Assembly: GCA_902787575.1 (NCBI GenBank)
Contig: CADAGX010000011.1
Span: 1-64,000 of the forward strand
Source: an uncultured Bacteroidales bacterium
GTDB taxonomy: Bacteria > Bacteroidota > Bacteroidia > Bacteroidales > Bacteroidaceae
Direction of reading: 5' to 3'
Length of the DNA stretch: 64,000 nt
Shown in pieces: positions 16,139-24,554 of the stretch (its first letter is position 1; the number at the start of each line of letters is the position of its first letter). The notes beneath the pieces were generated by a model. The model ran no database searches. It worked only from the letters and a program-made list of their open reading frames with translations, and had not been told where the DNA came from. The position numbers and the translations under genes were made by a program.

Positions 16139-17062
16139 ATGCAGAAGATTGTAACCATACTGGGTCCGACGGCGACGGGCAAGACGCGGCTGGCTGCTGA
16201 GTTGGCTGTGCGGCTGGGGCAGGCAGAGATTCTGAGTGCTGACAGCCGCCAGGTGTATCGAGGTATGGACATCGGTACGGGCAAGGACCTTGCGGACTAC
16301 GTGGTCGGCGGCCAGTGTGTGCCGTATCACCTTGTGGATATCGCGGATGCGGGCACGAAGTACAACGTCTTTGAGTTTCAGCAAGATTTCTGGCGCGCCT
16401 ACGAACAGGTGGTGGCACGTGGCTCGCAGCCGATTCTATGCGGAGGTACGGGCCTATACATCGAGTCTGTGCTGCGCAGCTACAAGATGGTTCCGGTGCC
16501 GGAGAACTCGACATTGAGGGCTGCGTTGCGTGGAAAGACGTTGGACGAGCTGGCAGAAATCCTGAAAACTTACAAAAGTCTGCACAATACCACTGACTTG
16601 GACACGCCGCAGCGGGCCGTGCGGGCGATAGAAATACAGCATTACTACCGCGAGCATAACATCCGTGAGCGGGAGTTCCCATGCGTGGAGAGCCTGACGG
16701 TGGGCTTGCAGATAGACCGCGAGTTGCGGCGCGAGCGCATCACACAACGTCTGCACCGCCGACTGGAAGAAGGCATGGTGGACGAGGTGAGGCGGCTGTT
16801 GGAGCACGTGCCGGCCGAGGACCTGATGTACTATGGGCTCGAATACAAATTTCTGACACTCTATTGCATCGGGCAGCTCAGTTACGACGAGATGGTGCGG
16901 CAGTTGGAAATCGCCATCCATCAGTTTGCCAAGCGACAGATGACGTGGTTCCGCGGTATGGAACGGCGTGGCATAGAGATTCATTGGATAGACGCCACGC
17001 TGCCTATGGAACGCAAGGTGAAAACCATCTGCAGCCTGATGTCGGAGAACGGCATGTTGTAG
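16139..17062 (+). CDS. miaA: tRNA dimethylallyltransferase (divergent MiaA)
   Basis: 307 residues. Adds a dimethylallyl group to A37 of tRNAs reading UNN codons. P-loop GPTATGKT at 9-16, substrate block SADSRQVYRGMDIGTGKD at 34-50, and GGTGLYIESV. The usual GTAKP after the DIG motif is GTGKD here, and the following PYHLVDIADAGTKYNVFEFQQDF is typical of a Bacteroidetes-specific second MiaA type. Some Bacteroides carry two miaA genes; whether this genome has a second copy cannot be seen. Monocistronic, between its own promoter and a strong terminator. Confidence 0.88.
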   Translation: MQKIVTILGPTATGKTRLAAELAVRLGQAEILSADSRQVYRGMDIGTGKDLADYVVGGQCVPYHLVDIADAGTKYNVFEFQQDFWRAYEQVVARGSQPILCGGTGLYIESVLRSYKMVPVPENSTLRAALRGKTLDELAEILKTYKSLHNTTDLDTPQRAVRAIEIQHYYREHNIREREFPCVESLTVGLQIDRELRRERITQRLHRRLEEGMVDEVRRLLEHVPAEDLMYYGLEYKFLTLYCIGQLSYDEMVRQLEIAIHQFAKRQMTWFRGMERRGIEIHWIDATLPMERKVKTICSLMSENGML

Positions 17063-17066
17063 GAGA

Positions 17067-17108
17067 AAAAAGTACGCGTCGTTTTTGATGAAACGACGCG
17101 TACTTTTT
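17067..17108. terminator. Bidirectional terminator between miaA and the Crp-like gene
   Basis: An 18-bp perfect stem (AAAAGTACGCGTCGTTT inverse of AAACGACGCGTACTTTT) with a 6-nt loop. A-run on one side and T-run on the other serve the two convergent genes. Confidence 0.9.
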
Positions 17109-17133
17109 AATTTTCTTGCTGTGGCAATTCTTT

Positions 17134-17832
17134 TTACCCCAAGGAGGAGATGTGACGGAGCTGCTCCTCGTCGATAATCTTAATCTTGCGGCCGCTGAGT
17201 GCTATCACGCCTTCTGCGTCAAAGACGCCCAGCGTTCGGATGGCGTTGCTCGTCGTCATGTTGCTCAGATGTCCCATGTCCTCGCGTCTGATGTAGCAGT
17301 TCAGCGTCTGGCCGTCGGGCAGTAGTCCGTAGCACTCCTTTAGATAGAGAATGCTGTCGGCCAGGCGGGCGCGTATGTGCTTTTGTGCCAGGCTGACGGT
17401 GCGCTCGTCGCTTTTGCCGAGCGCCGTTGCCAGTTTCTTTATGAAGAACCATCCCAACTGGCTGTTGCCCTTGATAAGTTTTTCGACGACGGACAGCGGG
17501 AATTTGACAATCAGCGAAGGCTCGAAGGCGGCAGCTGCAGTGATGAATGCCTGTCCCGAAAAGGCCGCCCGAAATCCGAAGAATTCCACTGCCTGAACGA
17601 TGCGAAGCGTCTGTATGCGGCCAATGCCTGCCTTGTAAATCTTGGCTTTCCCTTTGACGAGGCACAGCAACTGCTGAGGCGTTTCGCCCTCGGCATAAAT
17701 GGTTTCGTTCTTCTTGTACTCGCAAATCGACATGTGGCTCATCAGTTCCTTACGTTCGTCGGCGGTGAGGACGTCCAGCAGCTCTGATAGCCTTTCCTCA
17801 ATCTTCTCTTGATTTGGCTCGTACTTTTTCAT
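17134..17832 (-). CDS. Crp/Fnr-family transcription regulator
   Basis: 232 residues. Residues about 25-150 form a cyclic-nucleotide-binding-type beta-roll (NETIYAEGETPQQLLCLVKGKAKIY, then FFGFRAAFSG). Residues about 160-225 form the winged helix (RARLADSILYLKE, then CYIRREDMGHLSNMTTSNAIRTLGVFDAEGVIALSGRKIKIID). There is no FNR-type cysteine cluster at the N-terminus, so an iron-sulfur oxygen sensor is unlikely; the canonical cAMP contact residues are not obvious either. Regulon unknown, but it lies divergently from the glycogen operon and shares the same intergenic region, so control of that operon is a reasonable guess. Confidence 0.88.
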   Translation of the reverse strand: MKKYEPNQEKIEERLSELLDVLTADERKELMSHMSICEYKKNETIYAEGETPQQLLCLVKGKAKIYKAGIGRIQTLRIVQAVEFFGFRAAFSGQAFITAAAAFEPSLIVKFPLSVVEKLIKGNSQLGWFFIKKLATALGKSDERTVSLAQKHIRARLADSILYLKECYGLLPDGQTLNCYIRREDMGHLSNMTTSNAIRTLGVFDAEGVIALSGRKIKIIDEEQLRHISSLG

Positions 17833-17863
17833 TTAAACGGCTCCGCTTCTATATTTTGCGGCG

Positions 17864-17894
17864 CAAAATTACGATTTTTCTGCCTAACGGCAAA
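17864..17894 (-). promoter_or_regulatory. Promoter of the Crp-like gene
   Basis: Minus-strand TAATTTTG (17,864-17,871) and TTTG (17,891-17,894), 19 bases apart, about 32 bases before the ATG. Confidence 0.75.
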
Positions 17895-17964
17895 GGAATG
17901 AACTGCCAAAGTGGCTTTCTCTGGCGCCGTATGGTGAAAAATATTTTAAATTCTTGTCATTCTT

Positions 17965-17995
17965 TTTGCGCTGTATGGAAAAATTTGTAACTTTG
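17965..17995 (+). promoter_or_regulatory. Promoter of the glycogen operon
   Basis: TTTG (17,965-17,968), 19-base spacer, TAACTTTG (17,988-17,995), giving a leader of about 70 bases before the ATG at 18,068. Confidence 0.75.
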
Positions 17996-18067
17996 GGAGG
18001 AAAGAAGGTTATTTTGTGCCGTTTTTAGTGCGCTGACGGTGCGAAAAACATAAAATGAAACGCGTTT

Positions 18068-20011
18068 ATGAGTTATTTACGATTTGACAAGGCGCTGATG
18101 ACGAATCTTCAGGAAGCATTGCCCAAGGAGGTTTTGCGTTCCAACAGGTCGGGAGCCTACTCGTGTACCACCATTGTGGACTGCAACACCCGCAAGTATC
18201 ATGGATTGCTGGTGGTGCCTGTGCCGGAACTGGACGACGAAAACCACGTTTTGCTCTCTTCGCTCGACGCCACCGTCGTGCAGCACGGCGCGGAATTTAA
18301 CCTCGGACTGCACAAATACAACGGCGACCACTTCAGTCCCCGCGGCCACAAGTACATCCGCGAGTTCGACTCGCTGCAGGTGCCGACCACCATATATCGA
18401 GTTGGTGGCGTCATTCTGAAGCGTGAGCAAATGTTCCAGCATTTCGAAGACCGTATCATAATCCGATATACGCTGCTCGACGCTCACAGCGAGACCACGT
18501 TGCGCCTGCAGCCCTTCCTTGCGTTCCGCAGCGTACGTGAGTTCACGCACGAGAATGCCGGCGCCAGCAGAGAGTATCACCTCGTGCAGAATGGCATAAA
18601 GACGTGCATGTATCCGGGATATCCCGACCTTTACATGCAGATAAACAAGGAGAACGAATTTGTTTTCCGCCCCGACTGGTACCGCGGATTGGAGTATCCC
18701 AAGGAACAAGAGAGAGGTTACGCCAGCAACGAAGACCTCTATGTGCCCGGATACTTCGAGTTTAAAATCCAGAAAGGTGAGAGCGTCGTCTTTGCTGCCG
18801 GCCTGAAGGAAATAGACACCGACACGCTGGCCGAACTGGCCGACTATGAGCTGAAGGTACGTACGCCGCGTGACAATTTCTACAACACACTCGTAAACAG
18901 CGCTCACCAGTTTATTGTCCATCGCGAACACGAGGACTATGTGCTGGCCGGATACCCGTGGTTCAAGTGTCGCGCACGCGATATGTTCGTCTCCCTGCCC
19001 GGCCTGACGCTTACCAACAACGAGGTGGCGAAGTTCGAGAGCGTGATGACTACGGCCGAGAAGGCCATCCGCGAATTTATGGCAGGCAGTCCGCTCAGCG
19101 TCAGCGTCACCGAGATGCAGCATCCCGACGTGCTACTGTGGGCCGTGTGGTGCATCCAGCAGTACGGCGACGTGGTGGGTCACGAAGCCTGCGTGAAGAA
19201 GTACGGCCAGCTGCTGTGCGATATCATGCAGTGGCTCGCCTCAAGCAGTCATCCCAACCTCCGCGTCATGACCAATGGCCTCGTATATTCCGAGGGCAAG
19301 GAGCAGGCTGTCACGTGGATGAACAGCACAGCCGGTGGACGACCCATCGTTCCGCGCACGGGATACATCGTAGAGTTTAATAGCCTGTGGTACAACGCGC
19401 TGATGTACTGCGCACAAATCTGTAAGTCGATGCGCAAACGTCGCATGGCGGCTGACATGGAGAAGGCTGCAGCACTCTGCGCCGACAGTTTCGTGCCGAT
19501 GTTCTACAACGAACATGGTTACCTGTGCGACTATTGTGTGGATGGCTACCGCGACTACAACGTGCGGCCGAACATGATATTTGCTGTCGCGCTCGACTAT
19601 TCGCCGCTCGACAGCAAGCAGAAGAAGAGCGTGCTGGATTTTTGCACCAAGGAACTCTCCACGCCCAAAGGCCTGCGCTCGCTCAGTCCGAAGAGCGGCG
19701 GCTACAATCCCATGTACGTGGGACCGCAGACGCAGCGCGACTACGCCTATCATCAAGGCACGGCGTGGCCGTGGCTGGCTGCGTTCTACATGGAGGCATG
19801 CCTCAAAGTCTTCAAGATGAGCCGTCTCAGTTATGTGGATCGCCTGTTGGTAGGATACGAGGAAGAGCTGTTCTATCACTGCATCGGCACGATACCCGAA
19901 CTCTTCGACGGCAATCCGCCTTTCCACGGGCGTGGCGCCATTAGTTTTGCCATGAACGTGAGCGGCATAATGCGCATCGTGAAACTGCTCGACAAGTACA
20001 ACGAATATTAA
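18068..20011 (+). CDS. Glycogen debranching enzyme (amylo-alpha-1,6-glucosidase, GH133-type)
   Basis: 647 residues, no signal peptide, so cytoplasmic. The N-terminal half (to about 280) is the beta-rich domain of bacterial debranching enzymes (LRSNRSGAYSCTTIVDCNTRKYHGLLV). The C-terminal half is an (alpha/alpha)6 barrel with YPWFKCRARDMFVSLPGL, RPIVPRTGYIVEFNSLWYNAL and YAYHQGTAWPWLAAFY, where the amylo-1,6-glucosidase catalytic acids lie. It removes the 1,6-linked branch stub during glycogen breakdown. The next gene starts 13 bases downstream, so the three-gene operon is tightly packed. Confidence 0.92.
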   Translation: MSYLRFDKALMTNLQEALPKEVLRSNRSGAYSCTTIVDCNTRKYHGLLVVPVPELDDENHVLLSSLDATVVQHGAEFNLGLHKYNGDHFSPRGHKYIREFDSLQVPTTIYRVGGVILKREQMFQHFEDRIIIRYTLLDAHSETTLRLQPFLAFRSVREFTHENAGASREYHLVQNGIKTCMYPGYPDLYMQINKENEFVFRPDWYRGLEYPKEQERGYASNEDLYVPGYFEFKIQKGESVVFAAGLKEIDTDTLAELADYELKVRTPRDNFYNTLVNSAHQFIVHREHEDYVLAGYPWFKCRARDMFVSLPGLTLTNNEVAKFESVMTTAEKAIREFMAGSPLSVSVTEMQHPDVLLWAVWCIQQYGDVVGHEACVKKYGQLLCDIMQWLASSSHPNLRVMTNGLVYSEGKEQAVTWMNSTAGGRPIVPRTGYIVEFNSLWYNALMYCAQICKSMRKRRMAADMEKAAALCADSFVPMFYNEHGYLCDYCVDGYRDYNVRPNMIFAVALDYSPLDSKQKKSVLDFCTKELSTPKGLRSLSPKSGGYNPMYVGPQTQRDYAYHQGTAWPWLAAFYMEACLKVFKMSRLSYVDRLLVGYEEELFYHCIGTIPELFDGNPPFHGRGAISFAMNVSGIMRIVKLLDKYNEY

Positions 20012-20024
20012 ACAGAAGGCGAAG

Positions 20025-21338
20025 ATGAAAGTTCTAATGTTTGGATGGGAATTTCCGCCCAAGATATACGGAGGTTTGGCTGTGGCGTCTTACGGAATAA
20101 CGAAGGGCCTCAGCCTGCAAGGTGACGTCGAAACCACTTTCTGCCTGCCACGCCCGACGGGAGAAGAAGAGAAGTTTCTGAAAATCGTCAATATGAGCCA
20201 AGTGCCTGTGGTATGGCGCGACGTGCAATACGACCAGATAAAAAGCAGATTCGTAGGGCACACGGCAGAGGATTACTACCGCTTCCGCGACCATCTCTAC
20301 GCCGATTTCAATTATCTGCAAGGTCTCGACGACCTCGGCTGCATCGGGTTTGCAGGCGGCTACCCGTCGAATTTGCATCAGGAGATTAACAATTTCTCGA
20401 TTATTGCAGGCGTTCTGGCGCGAAGCGAAGCGTTCGACATCATCCATGCACACGACTGGCTGACGTATCCCGCAGGTGTGCACGCTAAAACCGTCAGCGG
20501 AAAACCACTCTGCATACACGTACATGCCACCGATTTCGACCGCTCGCGCGGAAAAGTGAACCCCACTGTCTATGGAATCGAGAAGGACGGAATGGACCAT
20601 GCCGACTGCATCATGTGCGTTAGCGAACTTACCCGCCAGACTGTCATCAATCAGTATCATCAGGATCCGCGTAAGTGCGTGGCCATGCACAACGCTGTTT
20701 ATCCGCTGGCAGACGAGATTCGAGCCATTGAGCCGCATAAGACGAAGGAAAAGGTGGTGACGTATCTCGGCCGCATCACCATGCAGAAGGGGCCGGAATA
20801 CTTCATCGAGGCGGCGCGACGTGTGCTGAACCGCAGCCGTAACATACGTTTCTGCTTTGCGGGCAGCGGAGATATGATGAATGCCATGATAGAACTGGCT
20901 GCGTCATACGGCATAGCCGACCGGTGTCACTTCCCGGGCTTCCAGCGCGGAGCACAGGTGTATGAATGCTACAAGAGTTCCGACGTTTTTGTCATGCCGA
21001 GTGTCAGCGAACCATTTGGCATTGCGCCGCTGGAGGCCATGCAGTGCGGCTGCCCATGCGTCATCAGCAAACAAAGTGGCTGTGGCGAGATACTGAAGAA
21101 CGTGATAAAAGTAGATTATTGGGACATTGATGCAATGGCGGATGCCATCTACAGCATCTGTACGAACGATGCCCTGCACGATTATCTTGCGCAGGAAGGT
21201 CTGCGCGAGGTGGAGGGAATCACCTGGGAGAAGGTGGGAAGGCGCATTCGTTGCTGCTACGACCAACTGACGACGAACGGCTGGTTCGACAACGGCGCCT
21301 ACCTAGCCGAAACGCAGAGATTGGGAATCGGAATTTGA
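20025..21338 (+). CDS. Glycogen synthase-like glycosyltransferase (GT4/GT5 superfamily)
   Basis: 437 residues with a GT-B fold. Start MKVLMFGWEFPPKIYGGLAVASYGITKGL carries the glycine-rich loop that binds the glycan and sugar nucleotide, and IIHAHDWLTYPAG is typical of starch/glycogen synthases. The C-terminal half has VVTYLGRITMQKGPEYFIEAA and the EX7E region SVSEPFGIAPLEAMQCG at about 330. In Bacteroides the gene between a debranching enzyme and a GH57 protein is taken as the glycogen synthase; sugar donor not deducible here. It is co-transcribed with both neighbours (13 and 20 bases). Confidence 0.88.
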   Translation: MKVLMFGWEFPPKIYGGLAVASYGITKGLSLQGDVETTFCLPRPTGEEEKFLKIVNMSQVPVVWRDVQYDQIKSRFVGHTAEDYYRFRDHLYADFNYLQGLDDLGCIGFAGGYPSNLHQEINNFSIIAGVLARSEAFDIIHAHDWLTYPAGVHAKTVSGKPLCIHVHATDFDRSRGKVNPTVYGIEKDGMDHADCIMCVSELTRQTVINQYHQDPRKCVAMHNAVYPLADEIRAIEPHKTKEKVVTYLGRITMQKGPEYFIEAARRVLNRSRNIRFCFAGSGDMMNAMIELAASYGIADRCHFPGFQRGAQVYECYKSSDVFVMPSVSEPFGIAPLEAMQCGCPCVISKQSGCGEILKNVIKVDYWDIDAMADAIYSICTNDALHDYLAQEGLREVEGITWEKVGRRIRCCYDQLTTNGWFDNGAYLAETQRLGIGI

Positions 21339-21358
21339 CACGATAAAAACACAAGGAT

Positions 21359-22777
21359 ATGAAGACAATTTGTTTATACTTCGAGATTCATCAGCCGAAT
21401 CACCTCAAGCGATATCGCTTTTTCGACATCGGCACGGATCATTACTACTACGACGACTACGAAAACGAGCGTTCCATCACCGATACGGCGCAACGCAGCT
21501 ACCTGCCTGCACTGCGCACGATGCTGGAGATGACTCAGACCTACGGCAAGTACTTCCGCGTGGCATTTTCGGTGAGCGGCGTGGTGCTGGAGCTGCTGGA
21601 GCAGTATGCTCCCGAAGTGATAGACCTGCTGCAGCAACTGAACGACACCGGCTGCGTGGAGTTCTTGGCCGAGCCTTACAGCCACGGCCTCTCGTCGCTC
21701 GGCAACGCCGACAGCTTCGTGGAGGAGACAAAGCGGCAGGCACGCAAGATGAAGGAATTGTTCGGTCACACACCTCGCGTGCTGCGCAACAGTTCGCTCA
21801 TTTATAGCGACGAAATTGGTGAGATGGCCGCCGAAATGGGCTTCAAGGGAATGCTGGCCGAGGGCGCAAAACATATCTTGGGTTGGAAGAGCCCGCACTA
21901 TGTCTATCACTGCGCGCTGAATCCGCGCCTCAGCCTGTTGCTGCGCGACTATAAACTGAGCGACGACATAAGTCTGCGCTTCAGCGACAGAAGTTGGAGC
22001 GAGTACCCGCTGATGGCCGACCGCTACGTGAAGTGGATTGCCGACCTGCCGAAGGGCGAGGACGTGGTGAATATTTTTATGGAGCTGTGCGCACTGGGCA
22101 TCTATCAGCCGCTTTCGAGCAATATACTCGAGTTCCTGCGCGCCCTGCCAGCCGTGGCCATGCAAAACGACATCGTGTTCTCTACGCCCAGCGAGGTGAT
22201 TGCCAAGAACAAGGCCGTGGCGCCGATGGAAATGCAGTATCCCGTCAGTTGGAACGACGAAGAGCGCGACACCAGTTGCTGGCTTGGAAACGGAATGCAG
22301 CGCGAGGCCTTCAACAAACTGTACGACGAGAAAATCGTGGGACGCATACTGGCATGCCGCGACCGCCGCATCAAGCAGGATTGGGACCGCCTGCAGGCCA
22401 GCGACAACCTGCGCTTTATGACGACGAAGGCCATGAGCGTGCACATGTATCGCAGCATCTACGACAGCCCGTATGACGCATTCACGAATTACATGAACAT
22501 TTTGGGCGATTTCCTGAAACGCGTCCGCGATATGTTCTCGGAGGATGTGGAGAACGACGAGCTGAACAGTCTCTACACACAGATTGCCAATATGGATGTG
22601 GAGCTCAACTCCAAGGAGAACGAGATTAGCCGTCTGCGTGCCCGCCTCGAGAAGTATGAACCTAAGAAGGCTGCGCCCGAGGCACAGCCTGCAGAGACTC
22701 CCGAGCCGAAGGCCACAGAGACAAAACCTAAGAAGCGCGCCACGGGTAGTGCAGCCAGCAAGGCGAAGAAGAAATAA
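21359..22777 (+). CDS. GH57 family alpha-amylase/glucanotransferase-like enzyme with Lys/Ala/Pro tail
   Basis: 472 residues, cytoplasmic. GH57 start ICLYFEIHQPNHLKRYRFFDIG, then FLAEPYSHGLSSL and LRNSSLIYSDEIGEMAAEMGFKG, and HHVY-type block KSPHYVYH. It would act on alpha-1,4-glucan, as an amylase or branching/transfer enzyme. Residues about 390-425 are coiled-coil-like (LYTQIANMDVELNSKENEISRLRARLE), and the last 45 residues are a low-complexity Lys/Pro/Ala/Glu tail (ending KKRATGSAASKAKKK), which is an add-on to the catalytic domain. Last gene of the glycogen operon; a terminator follows. Confidence 0.9.
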   Translation: MKTICLYFEIHQPNHLKRYRFFDIGTDHYYYDDYENERSITDTAQRSYLPALRTMLEMTQTYGKYFRVAFSVSGVVLELLEQYAPEVIDLLQQLNDTGCVEFLAEPYSHGLSSLGNADSFVEETKRQARKMKELFGHTPRVLRNSSLIYSDEIGEMAAEMGFKGMLAEGAKHILGWKSPHYVYHCALNPRLSLLLRDYKLSDDISLRFSDRSWSEYPLMADRYVKWIADLPKGEDVVNIFMELCALGIYQPLSSNILEFLRALPAVAMQNDIVFSTPSEVIAKNKAVAPMEMQYPVSWNDEERDTSCWLGNGMQREAFNKLYDEKIVGRILACRDRRIKQDWDRLQASDNLRFMTTKAMSVHMYRSIYDSPYDAFTNYMNILGDFLKRVRDMFSEDVENDELNSLYTQIANMDVELNSKENEISRLRARLEKYEPKKAAPEAQPAETPEPKATETKPKKRATGSAASKAKKK

Positions 22778-22837
22778 CCCGAGGCGGCCGGCATAAGGCG
22801 GCCGGAGAGCCTGTCGAGTGTCATCGGTTGAGATAGC

Positions 22838-22874
22838 AAAGCGGACGAAGTGAAGTGCTTCGCCCGCTTTTTTT
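22838..22874 (+). terminator. Terminator of the glycogen operon
   Basis: AAAGCGGACGAAG and CTTCGCCCGCTTT pair (one mismatch) around TGAAGTG, followed by a T-run of seven. Confidence 0.85.
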
Positions 22875-22875
22875 G

Positions 22876-23018
22876 AAACCACACGTGGCATTGCTCCACG
22901 CGACGTGTGGCGTGAGCAAATGCGACGTGTGGCGTGAGCAAATGCGACGTGTGGCGTGAACAAATGCGACGTGTGGCGTGAGGCGAAACTACACGTGGCA
23001 TTTTCTGCCTTCACGTGG
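22876..23018. repeat. Tandem 22-bp repeat (about 4 copies) in an ACGTGTGG-rich intergenic block
   Basis: Units GCGACGTGTGGCGTGAGCAAAT run head to tail at 22,900-22,921, 22,922-22,943, 22,944-22,965 (one change) and 22,966-22,987 (decayed end). The block is bracketed by CCACACGTGGC (22,879-22,890) and two further inverted ACACGTGGC / TCACGTGGC boxes. It lies between the glycogen operon terminator and the terminator of the convergent DUF4270 gene; this makes up the bulk of the 316-base gap there. Confidence 0.85.
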
Positions 23019-23021
23019 CGG

Positions 23022-23058
23022 CAAAAAAGAAAACGCGCGAGGGTTTCCTCGCGCGCGT
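23022..23058 (-). terminator. Terminator of the DUF4270 gene
   Basis: On the minus strand a GC-rich stem (ACGCGCGCGAGG / CCTCGCGCGT) closes on AAAC and is followed by TTTTCTTTTTTG. Confidence 0.8.
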
Positions 23059-23093
23059 ACATTATTATATTAGTGTCTGCTGTGTCGTTGGTG

Positions 23094-24554
23094 TTACTGG
23101 AAGCGGCTGTAGATAACCTGCATCTGTATGGGATTCTGCGGCGTGCCCTTAACCAGCCGCACGCTGTTCATGTCCATGTCGTGCGTGACGCGAACCTGAT
23201 GCGTATAGCCGTAACTGTCGCTTGTCGTGGTCACTTTCACCGGAATCAGCACTACGCGATTCCAGTCGGGATGCGCCGCTTCCCAAGCCGCCTCACTGAG
23301 TCCGCTGTCTTGCATCCCCTTGATTTTTTCTTTCTGACAGTATGTGAGCAATCTTCCGATATTGTCGAAAGTGTAGGAATTAAACGACGCATCGAAATCT
23401 GTGGTGAATGACGTCTGAGAATCCGTAACGCTGCGACTGGTGAAGAAAGAGTGCATTTTTTCTTTTCTCACGAGCAGTAGGGTGGAGGGGATGCCCAGCG
23501 AGTAGTCGTCGTTGCGCTTGTTGTTGTATCGTGTCAGCGTCAGTCGTGCCTTGTTCAAGCTGTCGTTTTCGTGCTGGCTAAAGATGTCTCGGACGGGCAG
23601 CACCACCTCTGTGCAGATGCCGGCAGGCGTCTTCAGGAACGTACACGTGTCGTTTGTCAGCAGGCTGGCGAGGTTGTTGTTCTCGATACTCGTGGTTTGT
23701 ATCACTTCGGGCGTTGCTGCAAATCGTGCCATACCTTCGAACGTGCTGTCCGGACTTTCGGCGTCGTAGAAATTGAAGTAGACATTCAGCGTTCCCACAC
23801 TCACATTCAGCATGGTTCCGCTGCCGCTTTTCAGTTTGAAGAGGAAGCCCGCGCAGACGTTGCGTATGAAGTGGTACGAATCTTTGTAGAACTCCGGATT
23901 GCGATAGTAGGCATTGATGATTTCGTCGCCCACCGAGTCGGGCAGCACGATGTGCAAGTTGTGGCTGTACGTCGAACTACTGCGCTCCGTCTCGCTCAGA
24001 ATGTAGTCGTCGGGCGAGAAAACTCGCGTTGCAATAGGTGTGCCGTTTGCATACTGCTGCAGGTCTGTGTTGGAATAATAGTCGACACCTTCGGGCATCA
24101 CGCGTGTTTTGTCCAGCGCATAGACCTCCAGCTTCATGGTGTTGTCGCCATCTCCGTAGTACGAATCGAAGTAAAGCCGGATGTCGCACGAAGTGCAGTG
24201 AATCTGCTCGGCCGAGTGGTCGGCTCCGTCCTGTGGGAACATCAGTTGCCGCTTGGGGAATTGGTAGTTCTCGAAGGTGTGGAACTGAGCTGCGAAGCTG
24301 GCTTGTATCTCGCTTCCCGTTTCGGGGTCTGTAATGCTGCCGAGATAACATGTGGCGCTGCTTGCCAACACGGAGTCCATAAGCAGCGAATTGGTGAAAA
24401 CGCTGAAGACGTCTGTCGTTTGGCTGATGGTTTCGCTGTCTGCGTAGAGTCCCAGCGTGCCGGTTCCCTCGTTGCAACTCGTCAGCGACAGCACAACGGC
24501 AACGGCTGCCACGCACTTCTTCAGATTCCGGATGAAGTTTTCTCTCTGTCTCAT
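23094..24554 (-). CDS. DUF4270 family lipoprotein
   Basis: 486 residues. N-terminus has a basic start, hydrophobic run and lipobox LTSC, so a lipoprotein. The family layout is typical: GTLGLYADSETISQTTDVFSVFTNSLLMDSV, then ATCYLGSITDPETGS, then mixed beta-strand repeats to the end. DUF4270 proteins are Bacteroidetes surface or periplasmic lipoproteins whose role is not established. Its start codon overlaps the stop of the starch-synthase-like gene by four bases (ATGA), so the two are translated together; that arrangement beside panC-panD is recurrent in Bacteroidales. Confidence 0.85.
   Translation of the reverse strand: MRQRENFIRNLKKCVAAVAVVLSLTSCNEGTGTLGLYADSETISQTTDVFSVFTNSLLMDSVLASSATCYLGSITDPETGSEIQASFAAQFHTFENYQFPKRQLMFPQDGADHSAEQIHCTSCDIRLYFDSYYGDGDNTMKLEVYALDKTRVMPEGVDYYSNTDLQQYANGTPIATRVFSPDDYILSETERSSSTYSHNLHIVLPDSVGDEIINAYYRNPEFYKDSYHFIRNVCAGFLFKLKSGSGTMLNVSVGTLNVYFNFYDAESPDSTFEGMARFAATPEVIQTTSIENNNLASLLTNDTCTFLKTPAGICTEVVLPVRDIFSQHENDSLNKARLTLTRYNNKRNDDYSLGIPSTLLLVRKEKMHSFFTSRSVTDSQTSFTTDFDASFNSYTFDNIGRLLTYCQKEKIKGMQDSGLSEAAWEAAHPDWNRVVLIPVKVTTTSDSYGYTHQVRVTHDMDMNSVRLVKGTPQNPIQMQVIYSRFQ

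Noticed and set aside
17134-17832. FNR-type oxygen sensor
   Set aside because: No N-terminal cysteine cluster; kept as a general Crp/Fnr regulator.
21374-23062. 562-codon minus-strand open frame across the GH57 gene and the tandem repeat
   Set aside because: Antisense of GH57; the N-terminal part is just the translated 22-bp repeat (a repeating HATRRICSRHTS-like peptide).
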